A stretch of DNA of 64,000 nucleotides, from the NCBI RefSeq assembly GCF_030684215.1, contig NZ_JAUXOV010000041.1:1-64000 (forward strand). Direction: 5' to 3'. Positions 9,811-18,902 of the stretch are shown here, piece after piece. The notes under the pieces are model-generated. The model made no database searches. It was given only the letters and a program-made list of their open reading frames with translations, and had not been told where the DNA came from. Numbering within the stretch: the first letter of the stretch is position 1; each line of letters opens with the position of its first letter. The stretch is from Pseudotabrizicola sp. Lineage in GTDB: Bacteria > Pseudomonadota > Alphaproteobacteria > Rhodobacterales > Rhodobacteraceae. The position numbers were made by a program, and so were the translations under genes.

Positions 9811-10284
9811 CTATCGCAGATTGCGCCCGAACCATCGCCCGGTATGCGCGGCCCATTGTGAAAATTCCGCGCCAAACGCGGCCTTTAGCACCGCTTCTTC
9901 GCGCAAGATAAACTTGTGCTGGATCAGCAGGATGAAACCAAAGACCAAAGGCACCGCCACGGGCACATCCCACCACAAGATAGCACCTGCAAGGATCAGC
10001 ACATCGCCCAGATAGATCGGGTTGCGCGACCATTCAAACAGCCCGCCTGTCACCAGTGCGCGCGGCTGCCCACGCGGAATGACGGTGGTGCGCGCGGCCA
10101 GCATCTGCCCGGCTGCCACCGTCATGATCGCCACGCCCGATGCCACCAGCCCGCCGCCAACAATAGGCCCCGTCGGGCCAAACAAGCCCCAGGGCATCAG
10201 CTGATCAAACGCCCAGACCAAAGCCAGCGAAAGCGCCAGCCAGACCGGTGGCAGGTCGATCCAGTGCAAAGGGTTTTGGGTCAT
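9811..10284 (-). CDS. Isoprenylcysteine carboxyl methyltransferase-like membrane protein
   Basis: A 157-residue integral membrane protein of the ICMT/PEMT-like methyltransferase superfamily. Several hydrophobic helices are followed by GGLFEWSRNPIYLGDVLIL and a final HKFILREEAVLKAAFGAEF, the conserved C-terminal pattern (RNP-Y ... EE ... F) that forms the SAM site in this group. The start is set at MTQNPLHW, since the open frame upstream lacks domain similarity and overlaps kynU. The substrate is unknown; bacterial members are usually annotated only as isoprenylcysteine or phospholipid methyltransferase family. It diverges from kynU across about 136 bases. Confidence 0.8.
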   Translation of the reverse strand: MTQNPLHWIDLPPVWLALSLALVWAFDQLMPWGLFGPTGPIVGGGLVASGVAIMTVAAGQMLAARTTVIPRGQPRALVTGGLFEWSRNPIYLGDVLILAGAILWWDVPVAVPLVFGFILLIQHKFILREEAVLKAAFGAEFSQWAAHTGRWFGRNLR

Positions 10285-10420
10285 CTCCCGGCGCTCCGCT
10301 AACGATCTGTCTGGCCTTGCGGCAACAGCTTCTTGAAAGAGACAAAGGTTTCCCGACGTCAAGCTGTTGCGCTGTCGGCCACTTTCGCCATTGTAGCGAC
10401 ACATAACAGAAAGACATCCG

Positions 10421-11617
10421 ATGCCCACCGATTTTGCTGCCACCCGCGATCAGTTCCATTTGCCCAAAGGAGTGATCTATCTGGATGGCAATTCGCTTGG
10501 CCCCCTGCCACGTGCGGCTGCCGCACGCGTGGCGTCTTGCGTGACAGACGAATGGGGCGACATGCTGATCCGTGGCTGGAACGCTGCCGGATGGATGGAC
10601 CAGCCGACAAAACTGGGCGACCGCATCGGGCGGCTGATCGGGGCCGAAGCAGGCTCGATCGTGCTGGGCGATACGCTGTCGATAAAGGTGTATCAAGCCC
10701 TTGCCTCGGCGCTCGATATGGTGCCCTCCCGCAGGGTGATTCTGTCCGATACCGGCAACTTCCCGTCTGACCTTTATATGGCTGAAGGTCTGTGCCGTAC
10801 GCTTGGCCCCGAATACCGCCTTGTCACGGTTGCCCCCGAAGATGTGGCCGATGCCCTGACAGAGGATGTCGCGGTGCTGATGCTGACGCAGGTGGATTAC
10901 CGCACCGGGCGCCTGCATGACATGGCGGCGCTGACCGCGCTTGCGCATGAAAAGGGTGCCATCGCGGTTTGGGATCTGGCCCATTCGGCAGGGGCCTTGC
11001 CGGTGGATCTCGCGGCGTGCCGCGCCGATTTCGCGGTTGGCTGCACCTATAAATACCTCAACTCCGGCCCCGGCGGCCCGGCATTCATCTATGTCGCCCC
11101 CCGCCATCAGGACACCACCCGCCCCGCCCTGTCAGGCTGGCTGGGCCATGCCGCGCCCTTCGCGTTTGATCTGCACTACCGCCCCGGTAGCGGCATTGAA
11201 CGGATGCGCGTCGGCACGCCACCCGTGCTGCAATTGGCGGCGCTGGGGGCAAGTCTTGATATCTGGGATACGGTCGATATGGCCGCGCTGCGCGCCCGCT
11301 CTGTTGCGCTGTGCGAGGCGTTTATCACAGGGGTCGAGGCGACGTGCCCCACCCTTACCCTTGCCTCACCGCGTAACGCCGATCAACGCGGCTCACAGGT
11401 CAGTTTCCGTCACCCCGAAGGCTATGCCATCATGCAGGCACTGATTGCCCAAGGAGTGATCGGCGATTTTCGCGCGCCCGATATCCTGCGCTTTGGCTTT
11501 ACCCCGCTGTATACGTCAGACGCCGATGTGTCGGGCGCTGTGGCCATTCTGGCCGGGATCATGGCTAGCAACAGCTGGGATCAACCCGCGTTCAAGACCC
11601 GCGCCAAGGTGACATGA
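10421..11617 (+). CDS. kynU: Kynureninase
   Basis: This 398-residue PLP enzyme cleaves L-kynurenine to anthranilate and L-alanine in tryptophan breakdown. It starts with the family opening VIYLDGNSLGPLP. The aspartate/histidine pair that contacts PLP is in AVWDLAHSAGALPVDL, and the Schiff-base lysine is in GCTYKYLNSGPGGPAF near residue 216. SGWLGHAAPFAFD and the late FGFTPLYTSDADV are also kynureninase features. Length is typical. No tryptophan dioxygenase or formamidase gene is nearby, so it stands alone here. It is divergent from the small methyltransferase gene. Confidence 0.95.
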   Translation: MPTDFAATRDQFHLPKGVIYLDGNSLGPLPRAAAARVASCVTDEWGDMLIRGWNAAGWMDQPTKLGDRIGRLIGAEAGSIVLGDTLSIKVYQALASALDMVPSRRVILSDTGNFPSDLYMAEGLCRTLGPEYRLVTVAPEDVADALTEDVAVLMLTQVDYRTGRLHDMAALTALAHEKGAIAVWDLAHSAGALPVDLAACRADFAVGCTYKYLNSGPGGPAFIYVAPRHQDTTRPALSGWLGHAAPFAFDLHYRPGSGIERMRVGTPPVLQLAALGASLDIWDTVDMAALRARSVALCEAFITGVEATCPTLTLASPRNADQRGSQVSFRHPEGYAIMQALIAQGVIGDFRAPDILRFGFTPLYTSDADVSGAVAILAGIMASNSWDQPAFKTRAKVT

Positions 11618-11809
11618 TCTGACCGCGGCCACCCGGATGATTCTTCTGTGTAGCACGGCCAGAAGAAATCACAGTTGCGTGCGCACGCAGGCAAGATGGC
11701 GACAGTTCGCGCAGGGGCTTTGACCTCGGATGCAACCTCGGTTAGATTTGCGTGGATATATTGGGGTTCCTTGCTGTATGGGGCCTGAGTTTCTAACAGG
11801 ATTTCCAGA

Positions 11810-12907
11810 ATGTTTCCTATTGCGTTTCGTGCCTTGCTTGCCTTGACCGTTACGGCAGGTCTTGCCGCCTGTGTGCCCGCAACGACAGACTCGCCTGATG
11901 GCGCGGTTGGCCAAGCTGCCGTCGCACCGACCTCTGTCCCGACAGAGGGCATTTATCTGGCCACATCTGACAACGGTATCGCGATCCCCGCCATTGACCC
12001 GGCCAAAGTGCCGACGCAGTTTCAGCGCCAGATCGTGGATTTCCCATCGACCGAAGCGCCCGGCACCGTGATCATCAACCCGGCGACCAAACATCTGTAT
12101 TTCATCACCGGCAACAACAAAGCGATCCGCTATGGCATTGCGGTTGGCGCAGCCGGGTTCCAGTGGTCAGGTCAGGCGCTTGTCACCAACCGCCGCCAGT
12201 GGCCGACATGGACCCCGCCCAAGGAAATGATCGAGCGCAAGCCAGAGCTGTCCAAATGGGAAAAGGGCCAGCCCGGCGGCCCGACCAACCCGCTTGGCTC
12301 GCGCGCATTATATCTGACGACCAATGGCGTTGACTACGGTTACCGGATTCACGGCACGCCCGACTGGTGGTCGATCGGCAAAAACGCCTCGTCCGGCTGT
12401 ATCCGAATGATCAATCAGGATGTGATCGACCTTTATAACCGCGTGCCTGATGGGGCCAAGGTGATCGTGCTGACTGCCAAGGGCGAGGTGCCAAAGGGCC
12501 TGACGCTGCCACCACCGGCCCCGAAGAAGAAAACTCCGGCGGCGGTCGCAACTCCGGCACCCGCAGTGGCGACCGCTGCCGACGTTGATGCCACCGTCAC
12601 CCCCGTCGCAGGCACAGCGCCGGTTATGGGCCCGATGTCGACCGCGCCATCGGTTGTGGGGCCAAACCTGCCAACACCGGCAACGGTTGCTCCGACGCCA
12701 GCGCTGAGCACACCGATGCTGCCAGCAGCGCCAACGACCACAACACCGACCACGCCTGTTGTGACAGCGCCCGTGACCCCGGTTGCCCCGGTCCCGGTTG
12801 TCCCAGCAACGCCCGTGGCCCCTGCGGCCGTAGTGCCAGCCTCACCGGCAACCCCGGCCCCGGTCTGCGCAGTGCCTTTGGTGAATGGCCTTTGCCCACA
12901 GGGTTAA
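11810..12907 (+). CDS. L,D-transpeptidase (YkuD) lipoprotein with low-complexity tail
   Basis: A 365-residue envelope enzyme likely to form 3-3 peptidoglycan cross-links or attach proteins to peptidoglycan. The signal ends in a lipobox LAAC (Cys21), so it should be lipidated. The YkuD domain covers about residues 65-225, with the catalytic pattern YRIHGTPDWWSIG followed by NASSGCIRM. After residue 225 comes about 130 residues of Ala/Pro/Val/Thr-rich sequence, probably a flexible wall-spanning linker, ending in a two-cysteine tail VCAVPLVNGLCPQG. A bidirectional hairpin follows. The 192 bases before it hold no gene I can support. Confidence 0.9.
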   Translation: MFPIAFRALLALTVTAGLAACVPATTDSPDGAVGQAAVAPTSVPTEGIYLATSDNGIAIPAIDPAKVPTQFQRQIVDFPSTEAPGTVIINPATKHLYFITGNNKAIRYGIAVGAAGFQWSGQALVTNRRQWPTWTPPKEMIERKPELSKWEKGQPGGPTNPLGSRALYLTTNGVDYGYRIHGTPDWWSIGKNASSGCIRMINQDVIDLYNRVPDGAKVIVLTAKGEVPKGLTLPPPAPKKKTPAAVATPAPAVATAADVDATVTPVAGTAPVMGPMSTAPSVVGPNLPTPATVAPTPALSTPMLPAAPTTTTPTTPVVTAPVTPVAPVPVVPATPVAPAAVVPASPATPAPVCAVPLVNGLCPQG

Positions 12908-12923
12908 AGCTGGCCACAGATTG

Positions 12924-12958
12924 AAAAACGCGCGCATCCTTTGATGCACGCGTTTTTT
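12924..12958. terminator. Bidirectional terminator between convergent genes
   Basis: Arms ACGCGCGCATC and GATGCACGCGT (one mismatch) flanked by A-run and T6, giving a classic intrinsic terminator on the plus strand and a plausible one on the minus strand. Confidence 0.8.
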
Positions 12959-12975
12959 GTTTCGGTTTGGTCAGG

Positions 12976-13674
12976 TTAGCCCAGCCAGCGGTCGTAATCG
13001 CTGACCAGCAGATGCGTTGGTGCCACGTCTTCATCAATCTCGGCAAAGCGCCCGATGGGTTCGACGAAAACATTGTCGGTCACATCGTCATTCACCGTTG
13101 AGACTTCTCCGATCAGCACATCGCCGCCCTCACCCCAGAACGCGTGCCAGTCGCCCGGCATCAGCGTCACGCTTTCACCGGGTGCCAGCTTCAGCTTGTC
13201 ACCGGGGGCGTAGGCGCGTTCCAAGCCGTCACAGCGCACCACGCCGCCCTTGTCGCGTGCGAACTGCCCCGTGTCATCACTGCCGTAAAGCTCGACCACC
13301 AGCGTGGCCCCGCCCCGGTTGATGATATCCTCAGCCTTGATGATATGGGTGTGCATCGGGGAAAGCTGATCCTGACGCGAGATCAACAGCTTTTCAGCAT
13401 AGCACATGCCGCCGCCACGCTGCAGATCGGCAGGATCGCCATTGCGCAGCGTAAACAGGAACAACCCCATTTCGTCAAACCGGCCCTGGCCGTAATCGGT
13501 GATGTCCCAACCCATGCGTGCACCAATGATCCGACCCGCCTGCGCCTTTTGCGCGCGGAACTGATCCGGGGTCCAATAGGCAAAGGGCGGCAGCACAAAG
13601 CCGTAGTGGCGGATCATCTCATCCGCCGCCCCCATGATGTCATTGATCCGGCTGCGTTTCATCGAATGGGTCAC
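12976..13674 (-). CDS. D-lyxose ketol-isomerase family cupin
   Basis: A 232-residue cupin-type sugar isomerase, similar to D-lyxose/D-mannose isomerases. The metal site is suggested by QLSPMHTHIIKAEDIINRGG (two His and Glu) and later GDWHAFWGEG. YWTPDQF and GWDITDYGQGRF are also typical. The GTG at 13674 is preferred because AGGGAGG sits 6 bases before it, whereas the ATG 12 bases further in is too far from that site. It lies downstream of the amidotransferase gene on the same strand with a 60-base gap. Which sugar it uses here is unknown. Confidence 0.8.
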   Translation of the reverse strand: MTHSMKRSRINDIMGAADEMIRHYGFVLPPFAYWTPDQFRAQKAQAGRIIGARMGWDITDYGQGRFDEMGLFLFTLRNGDPADLQRGGGMCYAEKLLISRQDQLSPMHTHIIKAEDIINRGGATLVVELYGSDDTGQFARDKGGVVRCDGLERAYAPGDKLKLAPGESVTLMPGDWHAFWGEGGDVLIGEVSTVNDDVTDNVFVEPIGRFAEIDEDVAPTHLLVSDYDRWLG

Positions 13675-13733
13675 GGCATCCTCCCTGAGCGTTCGCCAAG
13701 GACTATACCCGCAGCGTTAGCGCGAACAAGCCG

Positions 13734-14552
13734 TCACGCGCTGCGCAGGCTTGCCAGGCGATGGCCCGCCGCCCAATCGGCCACCGCCGCCCCGAAGGCG
13801 GCAAACAGAGGGCGTGACACCGGATCGCCTGCGGCGTTCCATTCGGGGTGCCATTGCACTGACAGAGTGAATCCCGGCGCGCCTTGCACATAGATCGCCT
13901 CGGGCGTGCCATCAGGGGCGGTGCCGTCAATCACGATGCGCGCACCGGGGCGGTTGATGCCTTGGCCATGCAGCGTGTTGGTCATCACCTCCTCGGCCCC
14001 CATCAGGCGGTGAAACACCCCGCCCGGCGTAAAGCGCACGGGGTGGCGCAGGGCGAACTTTTCTTCCAGCGTGCCATCAGGGGGCATGCGGTGGTTCATC
14101 CGGCCCGGCAGATCGCGGATCTCGGGGTAGAGCGTGCCCCCCATCGCCACGTTCACCTCTTGAAAGCCCCGGCAGATGCCCAGCACCGGCTGACCACGTT
14201 CGACACAGGCGCGCACCAGCGGCAGGGTAATTGCATCACGGCAGCGGTCAAAACAGCCATGCGCAGGGGTTTCATCCTCGCCATATTCGCTAGGATGCAC
14301 ATTTGGCCGCCCACCCGTCAGCAAAAACCCGTCGCACAGTTCCAGCAGCTCTTCGACCACGACCAGACGCGGATCAGATGGAATGATGATCGGCAAACAG
14401 CCCGACACCTCTGCCACCGCTTCCGAATTCATCGTGCCCCCGGCATGTACCGGATAGCTTTCATTCAGCAAACTCATGTTGCCGATGATGCCAACCACAG
14501 GGCGACGAGAGGCGGAGGGAGTCATTGACTTGCAGCCACGTTCACTATGCAT
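13734..14552 (-). CDS. Peptidase C26 / gamma-glutamyl-GABA hydrolase-like amidotransferase
   Basis: A class I glutamine amidotransferase-fold hydrolase of up to 272 residues. The nucleophile cysteine is in PVLGICRGFQEVNVAMGG, and the catalytic His-Glu pair in LSVQWHPEWN. GFLLTGGRPNVHP is the usual PuuD-group motif. Relatives hydrolyse gamma-glutamyl conjugates in putrescine use, but no other puu genes are near, so the substrate is open. The start at 14552 follows an AGGAA; the internal ATG at 14525 (MTPSASRRP) is a fair alternative. Confidence 0.85.
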   Translation of the reverse strand: MHSERGCKSMTPSASRRPVVGIIGNMSLLNESYPVHAGGTMNSEAVAEVSGCLPIIIPSDPRLVVVEELLELCDGFLLTGGRPNVHPSEYGEDETPAHGCFDRCRDAITLPLVRACVERGQPVLGICRGFQEVNVAMGGTLYPEIRDLPGRMNHRMPPDGTLEEKFALRHPVRFTPGGVFHRLMGAEEVMTNTLHGQGINRPGARIVIDGTAPDGTPEAIYVQGAPGFTLSVQWHPEWNAAGDPVSRPLFAAFGAAVADWAAGHRLASLRSA

Positions 14553-14743
14553 TTCCTAACAATAGGGCCAAAGTCCGTGTTGGCCAAGTCCGCACCCGCG
14601 CACAACCCAAACGCACCCCCGTATCAGACCCAATCAGCGCCCCAAGGGCAGCATTTGGCGAAATTCCATGCAGAATAGCCCTGCCGTGACATGCTTTAAC
14701 GCTGCAGGACGGCGCGAAACTGGCAAAAATCACAGCAGAGACC

Positions 14744-15003
14744 ATGCAACCGCGCCTGCTCTTACCCCTGCTGACCGTCGCCGAATTGACCAATGCCGTC
14801 GCCTTTGCCCAGACCAAGGACACTCTGGCCATGGTGGCCACAGCGCGGCGCAGAACATCAACGGCACCGACCCAGAGGTGCGCAAGCTGGCCGAGGCGAT
14901 CATTGCCTCGCAATACGCAGACATCGCGCGGATGACCGGCTGGGTGGCGCAAAACGCAAACCAGAGCATGTCGCGGCGTATCCGGGTCAGGTCGTCAGAC
15001 TAG
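14744..15003 (+). pseudogene. Broken DUF305-like exported protein gene
   Basis: Two frames together resemble a degraded DUF305 gene. The first frame gives a signal-peptide-like start (MQPRLLLPLLTVAELTNAVA). A second frame, shifted, continues GHSGHGGHSAAQN and then DPEVRKLAEAIIASQYADIA, the C-terminal helix of DUF305 proteins. The central part with the usual MIPHHQGAIDMA motif is missing, so both an internal deletion and a frameshift are implied. Its stop overlaps the convergent aminotransferase stop. DUF305 assignment is from my memory of the family. The stretch 14553-14743 upstream holds no other gene I can support. Confidence 0.6.
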
Positions 15004-16226
15004 CCCGCTGCGATTATCCTTGCAGCGGCGTCCAGCGCGCCCGGGCCATGCGGGATGTCCAGCGCGATCAGCCCCGCCTGCATGACCGCCAGCGCGCCCA
15101 GCGTCATATGGGCATTCACATGGCCCATATGCGCCACCCGCAAGAACCCGTGCCACGCGGGGTCTGATGGATCCGCCATGCCAAGGCCAATGCCCAGCGT
15201 GACCCCGGCCTGATGCTCTGTCCAGTCGCGCAGGCGGGTGGCATCGGGCGCTCCCAGTCGCGCAGCCGTCACCGCGCGCGAGCGATACGCCGGGTCTGCC
15301 ACGTTCAGCCCGATCCGCGGGTTGCCCGTGCCCCAAGCCTCAAACGCCGCCCAGACGGTGCGGGCCAGCACCTCGTGGCGTGCCCAGACGTTGGCCATCC
15401 CTTCTTCGTGCAGCATGATCAGCGCCTCACGCAGGCCAAACAGGTGATGCGTGGGCGCGGTGCCGGCCCAATATTGCCAGAACTCCTCTGGCTCGGCCCG
15501 CTTGCGCCAATCCCAATACGGAGTGCGCAGATCGGCATTTGTCCCCACAGCCCGCGCTTTTTCGGAAAACCACACAAAGGACATGCCGGGCGGGGTCATC
15601 AGCCCCTTTTGGCTGGCCGCAACCGTCAGGTCGATGCCCCAGGCATCCATGTGATATTCGTCACACCCGAGGGACGCGATGCAATCCACGCACAAAAGCG
15701 CCGGATGCCGCGCCGCATCCATCGCGGCGCGCAAGGCCGGAATGTCGGTCAGAATAGAACTGGACGTGTCAACATGCGTGGTCAGCACAGCCTTGATCCG
15801 GCCCGCGCGATCATCACGCAAGCGCGCCTCGACCCGCGCCATATCGACTGGCGAGGATGTGCCGAAATCCATCACCTCAACCGCGACCCCCATCGCCCGC
15901 GCGCTTTCCGCCCAGCCGATGCCAAACCGCCCCGTGGCCAGCACCAGCGCCAGATCGCCCCGGCTGAACAGGTTGGCGTTCGCCGCCTCCCACGCCGCAT
16001 GGCCGTTGCCGATATAGGCTGCCACATGCTGCGTGGTGCCCGCCACCGCGCGCAGGTCAGGCCACATCGCGGCGACCATCTCGGTCAAATCGCCCGCATA
16101 GATATTGGGGGCCGCGCGGTGCATCGCGTTCAGCACCCGGTCGGGCATCACCGAAGGGCCGGGAATCGCCAGATAGCTGCGCCCACGCGACAGATCGGGT
16201 CGGGAAGAATTGGTTTGCGTCATCAT
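15000..16226 (-). CDS. Class V aminotransferase (serine/alanine-glyoxylate type)
   Basis: A PLP-dependent aminotransferase of about 408 residues, close to serine-glyoxylate or alanine-glyoxylate aminotransferases. It opens with YLAIPGPSVMPDRVLNAM, has the domain-bridging VAAYIGNGHAAWEAANANLF, the aspartate CVDCIASLGCDEY and the Schiff-base lysine in VAASQKGLMTPPGMSF. The C-terminal FLRVAHMGHVN is also typical. Two ATGs at 16226 and 16223 follow AGAGG; I chose the first. No C1-cycle genes are nearby, so exact substrates remain open. Confidence 0.88.
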   Translation of the reverse strand: MMTQTNSSRPDLSRGRSYLAIPGPSVMPDRVLNAMHRAAPNIYAGDLTEMVAAMWPDLRAVAGTTQHVAAYIGNGHAAWEAANANLFSRGDLALVLATGRFGIGWAESARAMGVAVEVMDFGTSSPVDMARVEARLRDDRAGRIKAVLTTHVDTSSSILTDIPALRAAMDAARHPALLCVDCIASLGCDEYHMDAWGIDLTVAASQKGLMTPPGMSFVWFSEKARAVGTNADLRTPYWDWRKRAEPEEFWQYWAGTAPTHHLFGLREALIMLHEEGMANVWARHEVLARTVWAAFEAWGTGNPRIGLNVADPAYRSRAVTAARLGAPDATRLRDWTEHQAGVTLGIGLGMADPSDPAWHGFLRVAHMGHVNAHMTLGALAVMQAGLIALDIPHGPGALDAAARIIAAG

Positions 16227-16344
16227 GCGCCTCTGGCTGCTGTGCGCCAATGGCTAGGGCCAGTCACAGCCAAGGTCAATCGCCCGCCGCTGATTTGCGC
16301 GCCAAGCATTGCGGCGGCAGGGGGTTTGACATTAGATCACGCGC

Positions 16345-18141
16345 ATGACGATGCCAGACCCCAGCCGCCCCACCTTGTCGCCGCCCGATCCATCCACCGG
16401 GGATGGCCCGTTGGTCCGCTGGTTCTGGCACAGCTATCTGCGCCCACAGTCCGGGCTGCTGGCGGTTGCCTTTCTGATCATGGTGATCGAGGGTAGCACG
16501 CTTGGCGCGCTGTCCTTTATGCTGGAGCCCCTGTTTGACCGTGTGTTCGGCAGCGGCAGCACGGGCGCCCTGTGGCTGGTTGGCGGCGCGATCTTTGGGC
16601 TGTTTGCGGTGCGTGCCGCAACCTCGCTTGCATCCAAAACCCTGCTGGCGCGCATCTCGCAACGCGTGGCCGCCAATATGCAAAGCCGCCTGCTGGCGCA
16701 TCTTTTGCGGCTTGATATGCGATTTTTTCAGGATAACTCCCCAGGTGCACTGATTGAACGGGTGCAGGGCGACACCATGGCCGTGCAGGGCATATGGATT
16801 TCGCTGGTGTCCGGGATTGGCCGCGATGTGGTGGCGCTGATCGGGCTGTTTACGGTGGCGCTGATGATCGACCCATGGTGGACATTGGCCGCCGTTGTCG
16901 GCACGCCCCTGCTGATCCTGCCCGCCGCCATTTTGCGCCGTTACCTGCGGCGCAAGGCGATGCACCTGCGCGATCAGGCGGGCGAGCGTGCCACCCGGCT
17001 GGATGAGATTTTCCACGGCATTCAGGCGGTGAAACTGAACCGGATGGAGACGCATCAGACCTCGCGCTTTGACGCCATTCTGTCGCGCATTGTCACCGCC
17101 GAAACCAAAGCCGCCTTTGGCCGCGCCGTTCTGCCCTCACTGGTCGATCTGATCACGGGGCTGGGCTTTGTGGCTGTGCTGATCCTTGGCGGGCGCGAAG
17201 TGGCGGCAGGCACCCGCACAACAGGTGAATTTATGGCATTTTTCTCTGCCATGGTGCTGACATTTCAGCCGATCCGCCGTCTGGGCGACATGGCGGGCCT
17301 GTGGCAGATCGGGGCCGCCAGCCTGCAACGCATCGCCGCGCTATTTGCCATGAATCCCGCACACAACCGCCCGACCCAAGGGCCGCACCCGCAAACCCTG
17401 CCGCCGCGCCTGAGCTTTGAGGATGTGCAGTTCAGCTACGGTGATCAGCCCGTGCTGCGCGGACTGTCGTTTGAGGCAGAGGCGGGAAAGCTGACAGCGC
17501 TTGTCGGCCCGTCGGGCGCGGGAAAATCCACGGTGTTCCATCTGCTGACCGGGTTGTCAGACCCCGCACATGGCACGGTCCGTATCGACGGCATTGCCAC
17601 GACCGACATGGCACTCAACGATCAGCGAGCGCTGTTTTCTGCCGTATCGCAGGACGCAGCGCTGTTTGACGAAAGCCTGCGCGACAACCTGACGCTTGGC
17701 CACACGGGCATGGATGACCCGCAGATCACCCAAGCACTGACCACGGCACAAGCCGCCGGTTTCATAGCCGCCCTGCCCAATGGCATCAACACCCCGGCAG
17801 GCCCGCGCGGATCGAACCTGTCGGGCGGGCAGCGCCAGCGGATCGCCATCGCCCGTGCCCTGCTGCGCGACACACCGATCCTGTTGCTGGATGAGGCGAC
17901 AAGCGCGCTGGACGCCGCATCTGAATCCGCGCTTGCCATGGCCATGGAACAGGCCGCCGCCGGGCGCACCACGCTTGTCATCGCGCACCGTCTGGCCACC
18001 GTGCGCCATGCGCACCGCATCATCGTCATGGATCAGGGCCGCGCGGTGGAAATTGGAACTCATGTCGAGTTGCTGGCGCAAGGCGGGCTTTACGCCAACC
18101 TGCATGCGCTGCAATTCAAAGACCAAGGAAACCCAAAATGA
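16345..18141 (+). CDS. MsbA-like ABC exporter (fused membrane and ATPase domains)
   Basis: A 598-residue half-transporter with about six membrane helices in the first 330 residues followed by one nucleotide-binding domain. Walker A is GPSGAGKSTVF, the signature is NLSGGQRQRIAIARALL, Walker B is ILLLDEATSALD and the H-loop is VIAHRLATV. The architecture fits lipid A/lipid flippases (MsbA) or multidrug exporters, acting as a homodimer in the inner membrane. The stop overlaps the start of the ygfZ-like gene as ATGA, so the two are translationally coupled, although a functional link is not evident. Confidence 0.9.
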   Translation: MTMPDPSRPTLSPPDPSTGDGPLVRWFWHSYLRPQSGLLAVAFLIMVIEGSTLGALSFMLEPLFDRVFGSGSTGALWLVGGAIFGLFAVRAATSLASKTLLARISQRVAANMQSRLLAHLLRLDMRFFQDNSPGALIERVQGDTMAVQGIWISLVSGIGRDVVALIGLFTVALMIDPWWTLAAVVGTPLLILPAAILRRYLRRKAMHLRDQAGERATRLDEIFHGIQAVKLNRMETHQTSRFDAILSRIVTAETKAAFGRAVLPSLVDLITGLGFVAVLILGGREVAAGTRTTGEFMAFFSAMVLTFQPIRRLGDMAGLWQIGAASLQRIAALFAMNPAHNRPTQGPHPQTLPPRLSFEDVQFSYGDQPVLRGLSFEAEAGKLTALVGPSGAGKSTVFHLLTGLSDPAHGTVRIDGIATTDMALNDQRALFSAVSQDAALFDESLRDNLTLGHTGMDDPQITQALTTAQAAGFIAALPNGINTPAGPRGSNLSGGQRQRIAIARALLRDTPILLLDEATSALDAASESALAMAMEQAAAGRTTLVIAHRLATVRHAHRIIVMDQGRAVEIGTHVELLAQGGLYANLHALQFKDQGNPK

Positions 18142-18899
18142 CCGGAGAAATCGCCCCCGACCGCCAGATCCTGACCATCTCGGGCAAGGATCGGTTCAGC
18201 TTTCTGCAGGGGCTGATCAGCAATGACATGCTGCCACTGGAAAAGGCCCCAGGGATCTTGTGGGCGGCGCTTCTGACAGCGCAGGGCAAATATCTTGCCG
18301 ATTTCTTTGTGATCCGCCCCGTCGCGGCCGACCATCTGCTGATCGACATCAAGACCACCATCGCCGCCGACACGCTGCGCCGCCTGTCAATGTATCGCTT
18401 GCGCGCCGATGTGCAGATCGCGCCCGCTGATACCCTTGTCACACGTGGCTTGGGCGCGGCTCCGGGCGCCGCATGGCCTGACCCGCGCCACGAGGCCCTA
18501 GGCTGGCGCGCCTATGGCCTGCCGGGTGACCCACCAAGCGTTGACTGGGACGCCATCCGCGTCGCCCATTGCATCCCTGAAACCGGGATCGAGCTGATCC
18601 CGAATGACAATTACCTGCTGGAATCGGGCTTTGAGCGGCTGCGTGGCGTCGATTTCCGCAAGGGGTGCTATGTCGGCCAAGAGGTCACGGCGCGGATGAA
18701 GCACAAAACCGAGCTGAAAAAGGGTCTTATCACCGTGGCGATAGACGGCGCGGCACCGGTCGGCACGCCGATACTGTCGGGTGAAAAAGACGCAGGCACC
18801 CTGTTCACCCAGTCGGGCGGCCGCGCGATTGCGTATCTGCGCTTTGACCGGATGGCGGATATGAGGGCAGGCACGGCCAGACTGACTGCCCTGCCCTAG
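18138..18899 (+). CDS. ygfZ: YgfZ/CAF17 folate-binding iron-sulfur maturation protein
   Basis: This 253-residue protein belongs to the tetrahydrofolate-binding GcvT-like group that helps assemble or repair 4Fe-4S clusters in certain enzymes. The diagnostic motif with its conserved cysteine, KGCYVGQEVTARMKHK, is at about residue 175. RFSFLQGLISND near the N-terminus is also typical. It is coupled to the upstream exporter and converges with efp, with only three bases between the two stops. In a cell making iron-sulfur chlorophyllide reductase such a factor is expected, but no direct link is shown. Confidence 0.9.
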   Translation: MTGEIAPDRQILTISGKDRFSFLQGLISNDMLPLEKAPGILWAALLTAQGKYLADFFVIRPVAADHLLIDIKTTIAADTLRRLSMYRLRADVQIAPADTLVTRGLGAAPGAAWPDPRHEALGWRAYGLPGDPPSVDWDAIRVAHCIPETGIELIPNDNYLLESGFERLRGVDFRKGCYVGQEVTARMKHKTELKKGLITVAIDGAAPVGTPILSGEKDAGTLFTQSGGRAIAYLRFDRMADMRAGTARLTALP

Positions 18900-18902
18900 G
18901 AC

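Noticed and set aside
15213-16496. 427-codon open frame opposite the class V aminotransferase
   Set aside because: Antisense shadow with Arg/His-rich low-complexity translation.
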